From Alphaproteobacteria bacterium (GTDB lineage: Bacteria; Pseudomonadota; Alphaproteobacteria; Caulobacterales; Hyphomonadaceae): a stretch of DNA of 64,000 nt. This document shows, one piece after another, positions 35,669-42,508 of this stretch. The notes beneath the pieces are model-generated. The model was not told the DNA's origin. It did no database searches and was given only the letters and a program-made list of their open reading frames with translations. A program made the position numbers and the translations under genes. The DNA is taken from positions 62,001-126,000 of the forward strand of contig WGLW01000010.1 of NCBI GenBank assembly GCA_016125405.1, given 5' to 3'. Numbering within the stretch: the first letter of the stretch is position 1; each line of letters begins with the position of its first letter.

Positions 35669-35805
35669 TGAAAACGGCGCTGGCCCTGCTGGCCGGCGCG
35701 GCCTTCCTCCTCGCCTTTGCCTGCCTCAGCTATGCTGCCGGCTATCTCATCGTGGCGTCGCTGGTTTCTTACGCGGTAGACGGCCTGGTGGCAGGCTTGC
35801 GATGA
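35668..35805 (+). CDS. Very small membrane protein, phage
   Basis: A 45-residue, almost entirely hydrophobic protein (KTALALLAGAAFLLAFACLS). Its ATG overlaps the TGA of the preceding gene, the same coupling used elsewhere in the prophage. Its 3' end overlaps the converging minus-strand gene. Confidence 0.5.
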   Translation: MKTALALLAGAAFLLAFACLSYAAGYLIVASLVSYAVDGLVAGLR

Positions 35806-35995
35806 AGCACCGGGCCCGCTGCATCTCGACCTCCTTGCAGATCGCAATCGCCCGGTCGGTCCAGACCTTGAAGGCCGGATAAGGCATAACGAACTGCCAG
35901 CCGCCTGGTGTCTGTGTGTGGACATCCGAGATCCGAATCCGGATGTTGTCGCCTTCGATTCCGATGTTGCCATCGGCTCCAACAAATTGAACCAT
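35747..35995 (-). CDS. Small phage protein, unknown
   Basis: An 82-residue protein with two beta-rich stretches (GNIGIEGDNIRIRISDV; GGWQFVMPYPAF). GAGGAA six bases before the ATG supports it as a real gene despite the 59-base overlap with the convergent small membrane gene. Function unknown. Confidence 0.6.
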   Translation of the reverse strand: MVQFVGADGNIGIEGDNIRIRISDVHTQTPGGWQFVMPYPAFKVWTDRAIAICKEVEMQRARCFIASLPPGRLPRKKPATPR

Positions 35996-36147
35996 GGTCT
36001 ATTCCTCGTTTTATGTCCCCGACCGCGCGCGTCCTTTCGTTGGCGCCCGTTTTTGGGGCAGACAGAAACCCTGTAGTGTCGCCGGTTTCGAAGGCCTGAC
36101 CGCGATCAGCGAAACTTCATCTATTGTCGGGGCAGCCCCCGAGAAAC
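35996..36147. other. Intergenic gap with no gene
   Basis: About 150 bases between the 35995 start and the terminator at 36148. I see the ribosome binding site of the left gene and nothing else that can be supported; its promoter presumably lies here. Confidence 0.4.
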
Positions 36148-36178
36148 AAAAAAACCCCCGCAGACGAGCTGCGGGGGT
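36148..36178 (-). terminator. Intrinsic terminator ending the leftward cassette transcript
   Basis: ACCCCCGCAG at 36154 pairs with CTGCGGGGGT at 36169 around ACGAG; seven T residues follow on the minus strand. It lies 22 bases past the stop of the 283-residue membrane protein. Confidence 0.88.
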
Positions 36179-36199
36179 CAAGGCGGGGGAGCAACGTGA

Positions 36200-37051
36200 T
36201 TACTGGCCGGCGGCGCGACGTTGTGCGGCGCGCTGCTGAAACGCCGAGATGCCGGCTTCCCGTGTGATGCCAGCCTGCAGGATCTTGCGACCCCGGCCGG
36301 CTTCGGCGACATCCGCGAAGGCTGCGGCCTGGCGGATCTCGCTGGGTCCCTTCGGGCCCTTTGGAGACGGCAACAGACGAATGGCGCCACCCTTCGGCCG
36401 CTGGGCCTCGTGGATGTCGCGAGGCTTGCCGTGACCGAAGAGAGCGAACAGCAGGAGCAGGTTCAGGGCCGTGAAAGCCGCGGCGCCGATTCTGTTGTAG
36501 CTGTCCGACCAGGCCACCGCCGCATGTGCAACGGCGTCCTGGCGCGCCATCGTCTTCCGGGCCTGCGCCAGAGCATCGGATTTCTCTTCCTGCGCTTTGA
36601 CATCCCCGTCTTCAGGGAAGATCGAGCGCCGGGAGATCATGTCGAGCTGGCTGGTCAGCCGGTCGGCGTCGGCCTTGGCGACGTTGTAGGCCACCAAAGC
36701 ATCAGCCTGGGCCGCATAGGCCTGCCGGTAGATCTGGCCGCGCAGCACCGTGGCGCCTTGCTCCACGCCGAAATAATCGACGCAGACCAGAGCGGCGCCG
36801 ACCAGCAGCAGTGCGAGACCCCGGAAGAAACCCGGACCCTCGAACAGCGTCGGTAGCGTGAGCGCGATCAGCGTCGCCGCCGAGATATGCCCGGCCACAA
36901 GGGCCGGCACGACGTCGAAGTGATCCGGCTTGGCCCAGCCGATCCACGCCAGAAAGGCGCCGTCGGCCAGAAGTACGGCCCAGGCCACGATGATGGCCGC
37001 GCCGCGCAGAAACCGGCCGATATGGAAAGGCCGGCTGGGTGTGGTAGTCAT
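36200..37051 (-). CDS. Phage membrane protein with coiled-coil region
   Basis: A 283-residue protein with about four membrane segments: three before residue 90 (AAIIVAWAVLLADGAFLAW; VVPALVAGHISAATLIALT; GLALLLVGAALVCVDY) and one near residue 200 (AAFTALNLLLLFALFG), separated by a helical charged stretch that may form a coiled coil. Its position near the switch and last in a leftward transcript suggests a host-interaction role such as superinfection exclusion, but I have no direct evidence. Confidence 0.6.
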   Translation of the reverse strand: MTTTPSRPFHIGRFLRGAAIIVAWAVLLADGAFLAWIGWAKPDHFDVVPALVAGHISAATLIALTLPTLFEGPGFFRGLALLLVGAALVCVDYFGVEQGATVLRGQIYRQAYAAQADALVAYNVAKADADRLTSQLDMISRRSIFPEDGDVKAQEEKSDALAQARKTMARQDAVAHAAVAWSDSYNRIGAAAFTALNLLLLFALFGHGKPRDIHEAQRPKGGAIRLLPSPKGPKGPSEIRQAAAFADVAEAGRGRKILQAGITREAGISAFQQRAAQRRAAGQ

Positions 37052-37059
37052 CGGGTCTT

Positions 37060-37067
37060 GCTCCCAT
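37060..37067 (-). promoter_or_regulatory. Start-associated sequence, gene at 37051
   Basis: On the minus strand ATGGGAGC ends eight bases before the start codon. The same octamer precedes every gene-start of the 36-38.5 kb array except the second gene of the two-gene module. GGGAG can serve as the Shine-Dalgarno. Confidence 0.65.
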
Positions 37068-37078
37068 GCAAGGCGGAC

Positions 37079-37102
37079 CCTGCAGCGCGCGAACGCTGCA
37101 GG
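37079..37102 (-). other. Hairpin with CGCGAA loop
   Basis: A perfect 9-bp stem (CCTGCAGCG and CGCTGCAGG) encloses CGCGAA (TTCGCG on the coding strand). No T-run follows. A second perfect 10-bp hairpin with a GAAA loop lies at 37114-37137. Confidence 0.75.
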
Positions 37103-37143
37103 ACCCGGGGATTCCGCCGGCGGGAAACCGCCGGCGGGGTCTC

Positions 37144-37515
37144 TCACGAGACTGGGGAGGGGCTTCGCCCGCCCCGCGTGAACGGAGCGGGTGGCAAGTC
37201 AGCCGTCACCATCGATCATAATATCGAGTGTGAAGCGTCCCGGCTCATTACGGCCATGAGCGCCCCAGCAGCAGGCGCAACCCGGGTTGGTATCGAACAG
37301 GTCCGTGGTGCGCCGCAGGGTGATATGCATCACCGGTTCAAGGCTTTCGCGCAGTTCGGCCAGCCAATCATCGAACTCCGGGGTTCGGAATTCTCTGTTG
37401 CTGTACTCCATCGCGCATTCGCCGCAGATGTGAACGTATTGTTTGATGATGCTGCGTTCGTCGATCATTGTTTTGCTCCCATGAGGAGGGCGTAAGCCCC
37501 TCCCCAGTCTCGTGA
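37144..37515 (-). repeat. Inverted-repeat module 1
   Basis: The left arm 37144-37170 and right arm 37488-37515 are reverse complements: 22 bases perfect plus five more after a one-base gap. Between them lie a hairpin with CGTGAA loop (about 37172-37190), one gene, the ATGGGAGC element at 37475-37482 and a hairpin at 37483-37505. Confidence 0.85.
37199..37468 (-). CDS. Small cassette protein, unknown (module 1)
   Basis: An 89-residue acidic protein with cysteines in HICGECAMEY and GCACCWG that could bind a metal. No family recognised. The ATG at 37468 is preceded by the array's ATGGGAGC element with six bases between. The gene is the only one inside its inverted-repeat module. Confidence 0.6.
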   Translation of the reverse strand: MIDERSIIKQYVHICGECAMEYSNREFRTPEFDDWLAELRESLEPVMHITLRRTTDLFDTNPGCACCWGAHGRNEPGRFTLDIMIDGDG

Positions 37516-37519
37516 TGTC

Positions 37520-37893
37520 CACCAGTCCTCTCCCGGAACGCCTCGACCTGCGCGAACAGGAGGAGGCGCCCGGCGGCTAGGCCGCGAAGGCGTAGAGACG
37601 ATTGGTCTCGACGCCTTCGACCCAGCGCAATTGCTTGTGACGGAGGCCGAACAGTTGCCGCGCCTCGATCGAGTGGAAGAGGCACAACGACCGGGTTCCG
37701 CCTGGCGCTTCGACAACCCAGACGGAGAGGAAGAGGCCCCTTCCGGCGCGATCGAGGTCGCGCAGCAGGTCAAGCGTCGGCCGCTTGTCCGTCTCACCCA
37801 GGGGGCAAGGCGGCAGAGTGAGATGGTCATAAGCGAGAATTTGCATATCAAGCTCCCATGCCGGGCCAGAGGCGGCCCGAGGGAGGACTGGTG
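37520..37893 (-). repeat. Inverted-repeat module 2
   Basis: CACCAGTCCTC at 37520-37530 is exactly complementary to GAGGACTGGTG at 37883-37893. Inside are a CGCGAA-loop hairpin (37541-37566), one gene, ATGGGAGC (37852-37859) and a CGGGCC/GGCCCG hairpin (37861-37879). Only four bases separate it from module 1. Confidence 0.75.
37577..37846 (-). CDS. Small cassette protein, unknown (module 2)
   Basis: An 89-residue protein with alternating hydrophobic pattern suggesting a mixed alpha/beta fold (MQILAYDHLTLPPCP, GRGLFLSVWVVEA). No family recognised. The ATGGGAGC element ends five bases before the ATG. Confidence 0.6.
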   Translation of the reverse strand: MQILAYDHLTLPPCPLGETDKRPTLDLLRDLDRAGRGLFLSVWVVEAPGGTRSLCLFHSIEARQLFGLRHKQLRWVEGVETNRLYAFAA

Positions 37894-37966
37894 ACCACGA
37901 TGCACCCGGGAGGGCTGCGGGGAGCCTCAGAGGGCTCCACGCGCGAACGTGGAGCCCTGCAGGCAG

Positions 37967-38155
37967 TCAGTAGCCCAGAGCGGACAAAACCTCCCAGGCG
38001 TCGATCCTGTCGTCCCTGAAGAGGGGTTGCAGTTCGGATCGGATGTCGATGTCCTGGTCGATATCGTGATTGTTGAGCACGAGCTCGACCTGGCGGCGGG
38101 TCCACAACACCGGTTCCCCGTCATTGTGGGCGTCGTAGATCTCTTCTGACGTCAT
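37967..38155 (-). CDS. Small cassette protein, unknown (module 3, second gene)
   Basis: A 62-residue acidic, helical protein (SEEIYDAHNDGEPVLWTRRQ). It follows the membrane protein gene by three bases and is the one array gene without its own start-associated element, consistent with coupling. Unknown function. Confidence 0.55.
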   Translation of the reverse strand: MTSEEIYDAHNDGEPVLWTRRQVELVLNNHDIDQDIDIRSELQPLFRDDRIDAWEVLSALGY

Positions 38156-38158
38156 GGC

Positions 38159-38398
38159 CTAGTCCTCCTCGCTGACGGGGCGACGCCAGATCGGTTCGAG
38201 GAGGTCGATGAGATTGACGTACATCGATACGAAACTGAGCCCGCAACCGATAGAGGCGGCCGCGGCGAACATCAGCAGCACCGGCCAGTAAGGCGAGCCG
38301 GCATAGATGGCGAGAACGAACCAGCGCGCGGCGATGAAGCCGAGCGCTGCCGAGACGCCGAAGAGGACCGCCGTTGCGGCGATGTAGAGACGTTGCAT
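38159..38398 (-). CDS. Small membrane protein (module 3, first gene)
   Basis: A 79-residue protein with two hydrophobic segments (about 5-32 and 38-62). No family recognised. The ATGGGAGC element ends seven bases before the ATG at 38398; the in-frame extension upstream crosses the inverted repeat and hairpin and is not used. Confidence 0.6.
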   Translation of the reverse strand: MQRLYIAATAVLFGVSAALGFIAARWFVLAIYAGSPYWPVLLMFAAAASIGCGLSFVSMYVNLIDLLEPIWRRPVSEED

Positions 38399-38448
38399 TG
38401 TTGTTGCTCCCATGATGGAGGGCGAAACCCTCCCGGGTGCATCGTGTC

Positions 38449-38562
38449 GCGTGACGCTCGAAGGGACCGCCCGTACCTGCGCGAACAGGCGAACGGGGCG
38501 GCCGGTAAGCCATTTGAAGTGCTCCCATACCGGGCCAGAGGCGGCCCGTTGGAGCGTCACGC
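38449..38562 (-). repeat. Inverted-repeat module 4, without gene
   Basis: GCGTGACGCTC at 38449-38459 is exactly complementary to GAGCGTCACGC at 38552-38562. Inside are a CGCGAA hairpin (38467-38501), ATGGGAGC (38521-38528) with an ATG seven bases on, and a CGGGCC hairpin identical to module 2's. Only 19 bases lie between hairpin and start element, so the gene is missing. Confidence 0.75.
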
Positions 38563-38822
38563 TTGCGCATCCTGGAGCGGGTGCGCGGGGTCCTGCGATG
38601 TCAAACAGCGGCTGAAGCCTGGGCCTCAGAATGTCTCTATGTGTGACGAAAAGGTTTAACGAAGCGATAACGGCTGCGCAACGCTTCGAGGAAAATCGCG
38701 GGTTCACGTCGAGAACCGCCGGAATCGCCCGTCACTACGGGAAACATTGATGCAAGCGATGTTGTCGTGACCGCTGGCCTGGCGTTTATGCAGTGTTGAG
38801 GTCTTAAGGTGGGTAAGGGCCA
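38563..38822. promoter_or_regulatory. Divergent intergenic region with operator-like site O3
   Basis: No gene is seen in these 260 bases between the leftward array and the rightward packaging arm. The site at 38632-38648 is, on the minus strand, CGTCACACATAGAGACA, identical to O1 except for the first base, so the CI/Cro switch may control the array. No convincing promoter hexamers could be fixed; a rightward promoter is also expected. Confidence 0.55.
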
Positions 38823-39350
38823 ATGGCGCGCGATCATCTCCATGAGAACCCCGAAGCACGAGACAGGATCGAACAGGAGCGATGGGACCAGCTCCTGCAG
38901 CGCAAGGCCCGGGATGGCGCCCAGCTACTGCGCTACAGGCTCTCGGGGGGCTGGTTTCTATCCATTCCGGCGGTGCTGCGTCGCGGTGATGGCGTCATGC
39001 TGATGCGGCGTCGTCGAACGCTGTTCGGCCACAAGGTGCAGTACGAGGGTCACGTCGTCGCCGAAGCCGGCGTCTCGATGGATGATGTCGCGCTAGCGGA
39101 CGCTCTAGAGATCCTGGAGCGCTGGGTACTCACACCGGCCACCAAGGGCGTCAAACTCCTCGAGGACGGCCGTCTGGCCTTCGGGATCGACGCCACCGAA
39201 TATGCTGAACTCAAGGACCGCCTCGGGCACGGTCTCACCAGGCTTCCCCTCAGTGACGACGAACAGTTCAGCCACGGTCGCCTGGTCTTCTTCGTGGCCG
39301 GTTCCCATGCCTGGCAACGCGGCATGGCGCCCGGCCAGGTGTTGTCGTGA
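38823..39350 (+). CDS. Phage protein, unknown
   Basis: A 175-residue protein with a helical N-terminus and a mixed C-terminus (TLFGHKVQYEGHVVAEAGVSMDD). No family recognised. AAGGG precedes the ATG; the stop overlaps the GTG of the next gene. Confidence 0.6.
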   Translation: MARDHLHENPEARDRIEQERWDQLLQRKARDGAQLLRYRLSGGWFLSIPAVLRRGDGVMLMRRRRTLFGHKVQYEGHVVAEAGVSMDDVALADALEILERWVLTPATKGVKLLEDGRLAFGIDATEYAELKDRLGHGLTRLPLSDDEQFSHGRLVFFVAGSHAWQRGMAPGQVLS

Positions 39351-39604
39351 AGCTCTGGACCATCGCTGAAGCCCTGTTTCTGGCCCCTATGGGATGGTGG
39401 GCGACCAGTGCGCTTGGGGACGTTATCCAGGAGCCCGGCAGGCCCCTCGCACTGGCGGCCCTCTGGAGTGTCTGCTTCGCGTTCTCGCTGACCTGGTCGC
39501 TACGCTTGGCCGCCCGCGTCGTCAGGGCATTTGTCGAGCGTGAGCCAACTCCAAACAACCCAACAAAAACAAAGCCACCGCTTCATCTCGCGAAGAGAGA
39601 ATAA
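39347..39604 (+). CDS. Small two-span membrane protein, phage
   Basis: An 85-residue protein started by GTG with hydrophobic stretches at about residues 5-25 and 34-58. A holin is possible by shape, but it lies far from the endolysin, so I leave it unassigned. Confidence 0.5.
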   Translation: MKLWTIAEALFLAPMGWWATSALGDVIQEPGRPLALAALWSVCFAFSLTWSLRLAARVVRAFVEREPTPNNPTKTKPPLHLAKRE

Positions 39605-39703
39605 CAAACACTCTCACCCTAATGCGTGTGAGCGCGCGCAGCGCGCCACCAGGCCCCTCGGGTGCGTGTCTCACAGTGAGGCGCAAGCTCTAGACACGCC
39701 CAC

Positions 39704-40225
39704 ATGGCAGGCGCTTCAAAACATCGGCAGGAAGTCCTCGATCTGCAACGAGCGATACGCGACCTCGAACGCGAGAACGCAGACCTCAAGGTCAAGGTCG
39801 CCCTGCTCGATCCGGAAGCGGCACTGGCCGACATCCCGCCCATCGTCGAGAAATGTACGCAACAGCTATGCGACCAGGTCCTCGCCATCGGAGCGCAAGG
39901 ACTCGGGCATGACGAGATCAAGGCCAAGCTCGGCATCAAGGATGAAGACTGGGAGGAGTGGTGTATTAAACACCCCCAATTCGCGGCGGCCGCGGCGCGC
40001 GCAAAGACGATGGGCCGGGCTTATTGGTCGAAGATGGCGCGTGAGTCCATCGAGCGCGGCGACAATCGCTTCCCCGTCAACACGTACAGCGCCTTGATGG
40101 TGCAGATGTTTTCGCAAGGCAGTGGCAAGCATGGCGATGCATCCAAGCTGCTCGTGCTCGATCTCGCAACGGTGTCGCAGACCCCTCCACGTCGCGCGAA
40201 ACGCCCAGCAATGACGGGCAAATGA
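39704..40225 (+). CDS. Candidate terminase small subunit
   Basis: A 173-residue protein with an N-terminal coiled coil (LQRAIRDLERENADLKVKVALL) and a helix-turn-helix-like region (GLGHDEIKAKLGIKDEDWEEWCIKHPQF). This layout and its location before TerL fit a DNA-recognising small terminase subunit. Assignment rests on context and HTH pattern only. Confidence 0.55.
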   Translation: MAGASKHRQEVLDLQRAIRDLERENADLKVKVALLDPEAALADIPPIVEKCTQQLCDQVLAIGAQGLGHDEIKAKLGIKDEDWEEWCIKHPQFAAAAARAKTMGRAYWSKMARESIERGDNRFPVNTYSALMVQMFSQGSGKHGDASKLLVLDLATVSQTPPRRAKRPAMTGK

Positions 40226-40429
40226 GATGAAAAAGTTCCGACCTGTCCCCAGTTGGAACCGGTGGGGGGCGCCCCTCCAAAGCGCCACCCCCGGGGGAAA
40301 AATCGGGCGCGCCACGGAAGCACGTATATATCCCGCAAAAAAATTTCTGAGCTTTGCAATTGAACCCGGTTTTCAAAATCCGGGCTTTGCTCGCCCCCAA
40401 TTTCGGAAAACGGAACGGAGGATCCTGCG
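40226..40429. other. Gap between packaging genes, possible packaging site
   Basis: About 200 bases without a gene. It has a G/C-rich block that can pair (around 40258-40296), an A/T-rich stretch near 40325-40350 and an imperfect hairpin CCCGGTTTT/AAAATCCGGG near 40364-40384. A cos or pac site is often next to terminase genes, but nothing here proves it. Confidence 0.3.
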
Positions 40430-40963
40430 ATGACGGCAGTGGCCTATCGGAATGGCGTCCTTGCGGTGGACAGCCTGGCGCAGAACGGCGGGTTCAAGCT
40501 CTCGCCGCCGGCGGACAAGGCGGTAGCGGTGGAAATCGCGGTGGGGCAGTTCGCGCTGGTGGCCGGCGCGGGGTCTGCCGTGGTTGTCGACCGGGTCAGG
40601 GCCTGGGCGCTTGCCAACCTGAAGGACTGGGCCCGGCGGAGCTGTCCTGTCGACGAGCTGCCGGAGATTGGGCCTGATGATGACACAACGGTTTTCATTC
40701 TCCTGCCGGATGGACGTCATTTCGCGCTGCAGGAATGCGGAGGCGACCGACTGACCGCGCCGTTCTTTGCGACGGGGGAATTCACCTTCTTGCTCGGGGC
40801 CATGGCGGTGGGCGCTTCAGCGGCGTCGGCAGTGGCGGCTGCGGCCGAATATTCCGTTCACTGTGGCTGGCCGATCAGGATCTACGACCACAAGAAGGGG
40901 TTCCGGATCGCGCTGCAGGACATGACGCAGGTCCGGAACTGGGACCGCGCGGAGCGGCCGTAA
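40430..40963 (+). CDS. Proteasome/HslV-like NTN hydrolase-like protein
   Basis: A 177-residue protein resembling peptidase T1-type folds: Thr2 directly after Met, D14 in VLAVDS, and the C-terminal GAMAVGASAASAVAAAAEYSVHCGWPI segment similar to the proteasome-like helix region. Phage members of this type sit near head genes and may act as maturation or host-interaction proteins; catalysis is not shown. GGAGG precedes the ATG. Confidence 0.5.
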   Translation: MTAVAYRNGVLAVDSLAQNGGFKLSPPADKAVAVEIAVGQFALVAGAGSAVVVDRVRAWALANLKDWARRSCPVDELPEIGPDDDTTVFILLPDGRHFALQECGGDRLTAPFFATGEFTFLLGAMAVGASAASAVAAAAEYSVHCGWPIRIYDHKKGFRIALQDMTQVRNWDRAERP

Positions 40964-42508
40964 ATGGCGGTTCTGCGTTTTCCTGATTCACCGACGATCC
41001 GGCGGTTCCACGCCGCCTCGGACAAGACCGTGCGCATCGTGCAGGGGCCGGTGGAGAGCGGGAAATCGGTCGGCGTCGGCGTCGCCGGGCTCTACAAGGC
41101 GATCATCACCTTTCCTCGATCGGTCGATGGCATCCGGCGGTCGCGCTGGCTAGTCTGGCGGCAGTCGTATCCGCAGCTGCTGGGCTCGACGATGACGACC
41201 TGGCGGAAGTGGTTTCCCGAAAGCATCTACGGGAAGATCACGGGGTCGGAGCCCTATATCCAGCGGCTGAAGTTTCTCGACGTCGACGCCGAAATCGTGT
41301 TCCAGGCCTTCCCCGATTACACCGACAAGGTCGTGTCGGACCTGAAGTCGACGGAATGGTCCGGGGCCTGGGCGAACGAGATGCAGTTCGCACCGCGGCA
41401 GCTGTTCGTCGAGATCAACGACCGGACCGGCCGCTATCCGTCCAAGGACGAATGCCCGGCGTGGAATCGGAAGGTGTTCCACATTGGTGACATGAACGCG
41501 CCGCACACCTTCGATCACTGGGTCCTCTACATGCGTGGCGACACCCCGTTGCCGGCGGACATGCCGGAGGACGAGAAGATCGCGCTGCGGAAGCCGGAGG
41601 ACTGGGAGTTCTTCGTCCAGCCCGCGGCGGTGAAAGAGGTAACGACCCCGGACGGCAAGCTGCTCCGCTACGAGATCAACCCCCGCGCCGAGAACCTCGT
41701 GAACATGGGGGAGGGGCAGTACCTGATCCGGACCCAGGGCAAGACGCGGTCGGAGGTCATGCGAGATCTCGGAAACAAGGTGGTGCCGATGGCCAAGGGA
41801 ACGCCGCGCTATCCGAAGTTCGATCGGGACTGGCACGTCGCCAAGGAGGAGATCGAACCCAATCCGAACTTCCCGATCATTCTGGGACTCGACTTCGGCA
41901 TGGCGCCGGGCTGCGTCTTCGAGCAGTACATTCGCGGCCGCTGGTTCTGCCTCGACGAACTGATCGCGACGAACACCGGATCCGATGAATTCGCCCCGAT
42001 GGTCAAGGAAGTGCTGCTGCGCCGCTTCCCGTTCTATCGCGACGCCGGTCTGACGGCCTGGGGCGATCCCCAGGGCAGCTGGGGGTCTGCGTCGTCGGCG
42101 AAGCATGAGAACACGTCCTATGCGATCTTCCAGCGTCACGGCATCGTTGTGCACAGCCCCGCCGGCGCCGGGCGCGACAACCCATCCCTGCGATGGGAGA
42201 CCGGCCGGGCCTGTCTCGACGCCACGGTGAACCGGGCCCCGAAGGTACTGATCGACCCGAGATGTCGCCGCCTGATCACGGCGCTGGATGGCGGGGCAAC
42301 GATGAAGGAGACCAAGATCGCTGGTGGCCTTCAGGCCCGGCCGGAGATCGTCAAGGATGGACATTCCCACATCTGCGAGGCCTGGGAGTATCCGCTGTGG
42401 GGCGGCGGCGAGGCTAATGAACTGATCACGACGCCGCGGGCGTCCGGCAACAAACCGGTGCAGACGTTCGGCCGTCGCTCCGTTTTTCTATCGAGGAGAA
42501 ACCGCTGA
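40964..42508 (+). CDS. terL: Terminase large subunit
   Basis: A 514-residue packaging motor. Walker A is GPVESGKS at residues 28-35, and the RNase H-like nuclease begins with GLDFG (Asp310). Between are the arginine-rich WRQSYPQLLG and Walker B-like region with GAWANEMQ. It packages DNA into the procapsid through the portal encoded downstream. It directly follows the NTN-like gene and overlaps the next start. Confidence 0.9.
   Translation: MAVLRFPDSPTIRRFHAASDKTVRIVQGPVESGKSVGVGVAGLYKAIITFPRSVDGIRRSRWLVWRQSYPQLLGSTMTTWRKWFPESIYGKITGSEPYIQRLKFLDVDAEIVFQAFPDYTDKVVSDLKSTEWSGAWANEMQFAPRQLFVEINDRTGRYPSKDECPAWNRKVFHIGDMNAPHTFDHWVLYMRGDTPLPADMPEDEKIALRKPEDWEFFVQPAAVKEVTTPDGKLLRYEINPRAENLVNMGEGQYLIRTQGKTRSEVMRDLGNKVVPMAKGTPRYPKFDRDWHVAKEEIEPNPNFPIILGLDFGMAPGCVFEQYIRGRWFCLDELIATNTGSDEFAPMVKEVLLRRFPFYRDAGLTAWGDPQGSWGSASSAKHENTSYAIFQRHGIVVHSPAGAGRDNPSLRWETGRACLDATVNRAPKVLIDPRCRRLITALDGGATMKETKIAGGLQARPEIVKDGHSHICEAWEYPLWGGGEANELITTPRASGNKPVQTFGRRSVFLSRRNR

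Larger units (their letters stand above)
37896..38446 (-). repeat. Inverted-repeat module 3
   Basis: A perfect 19-base inverted repeat: 37896-37914 against 38428-38446. Inside are an 11-bp-stem CGCGAA hairpin (37931-37958), two genes, ATGGGAGC (38406-38413) and a GGAGGG/CCCTCC hairpin (38417-38433). Two bases separate it from module 2. Confidence 0.85.

Noticed and set aside
37144-38562. Array considered as an integron
   Set aside because: No integron integrase or attC-like R/L boxes are seen; each module has a different arm sequence.
39347-39604. Holin assignment for the two-span protein
   Set aside because: Topology fits, but it lies 24 kb from the endolysin and next to packaging genes, so the call would be a guess.
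41150-42370. 406-residue minus-strand frame inside terL
   Set aside because: Shadow of the large terminase, which has Walker and nuclease motifs.
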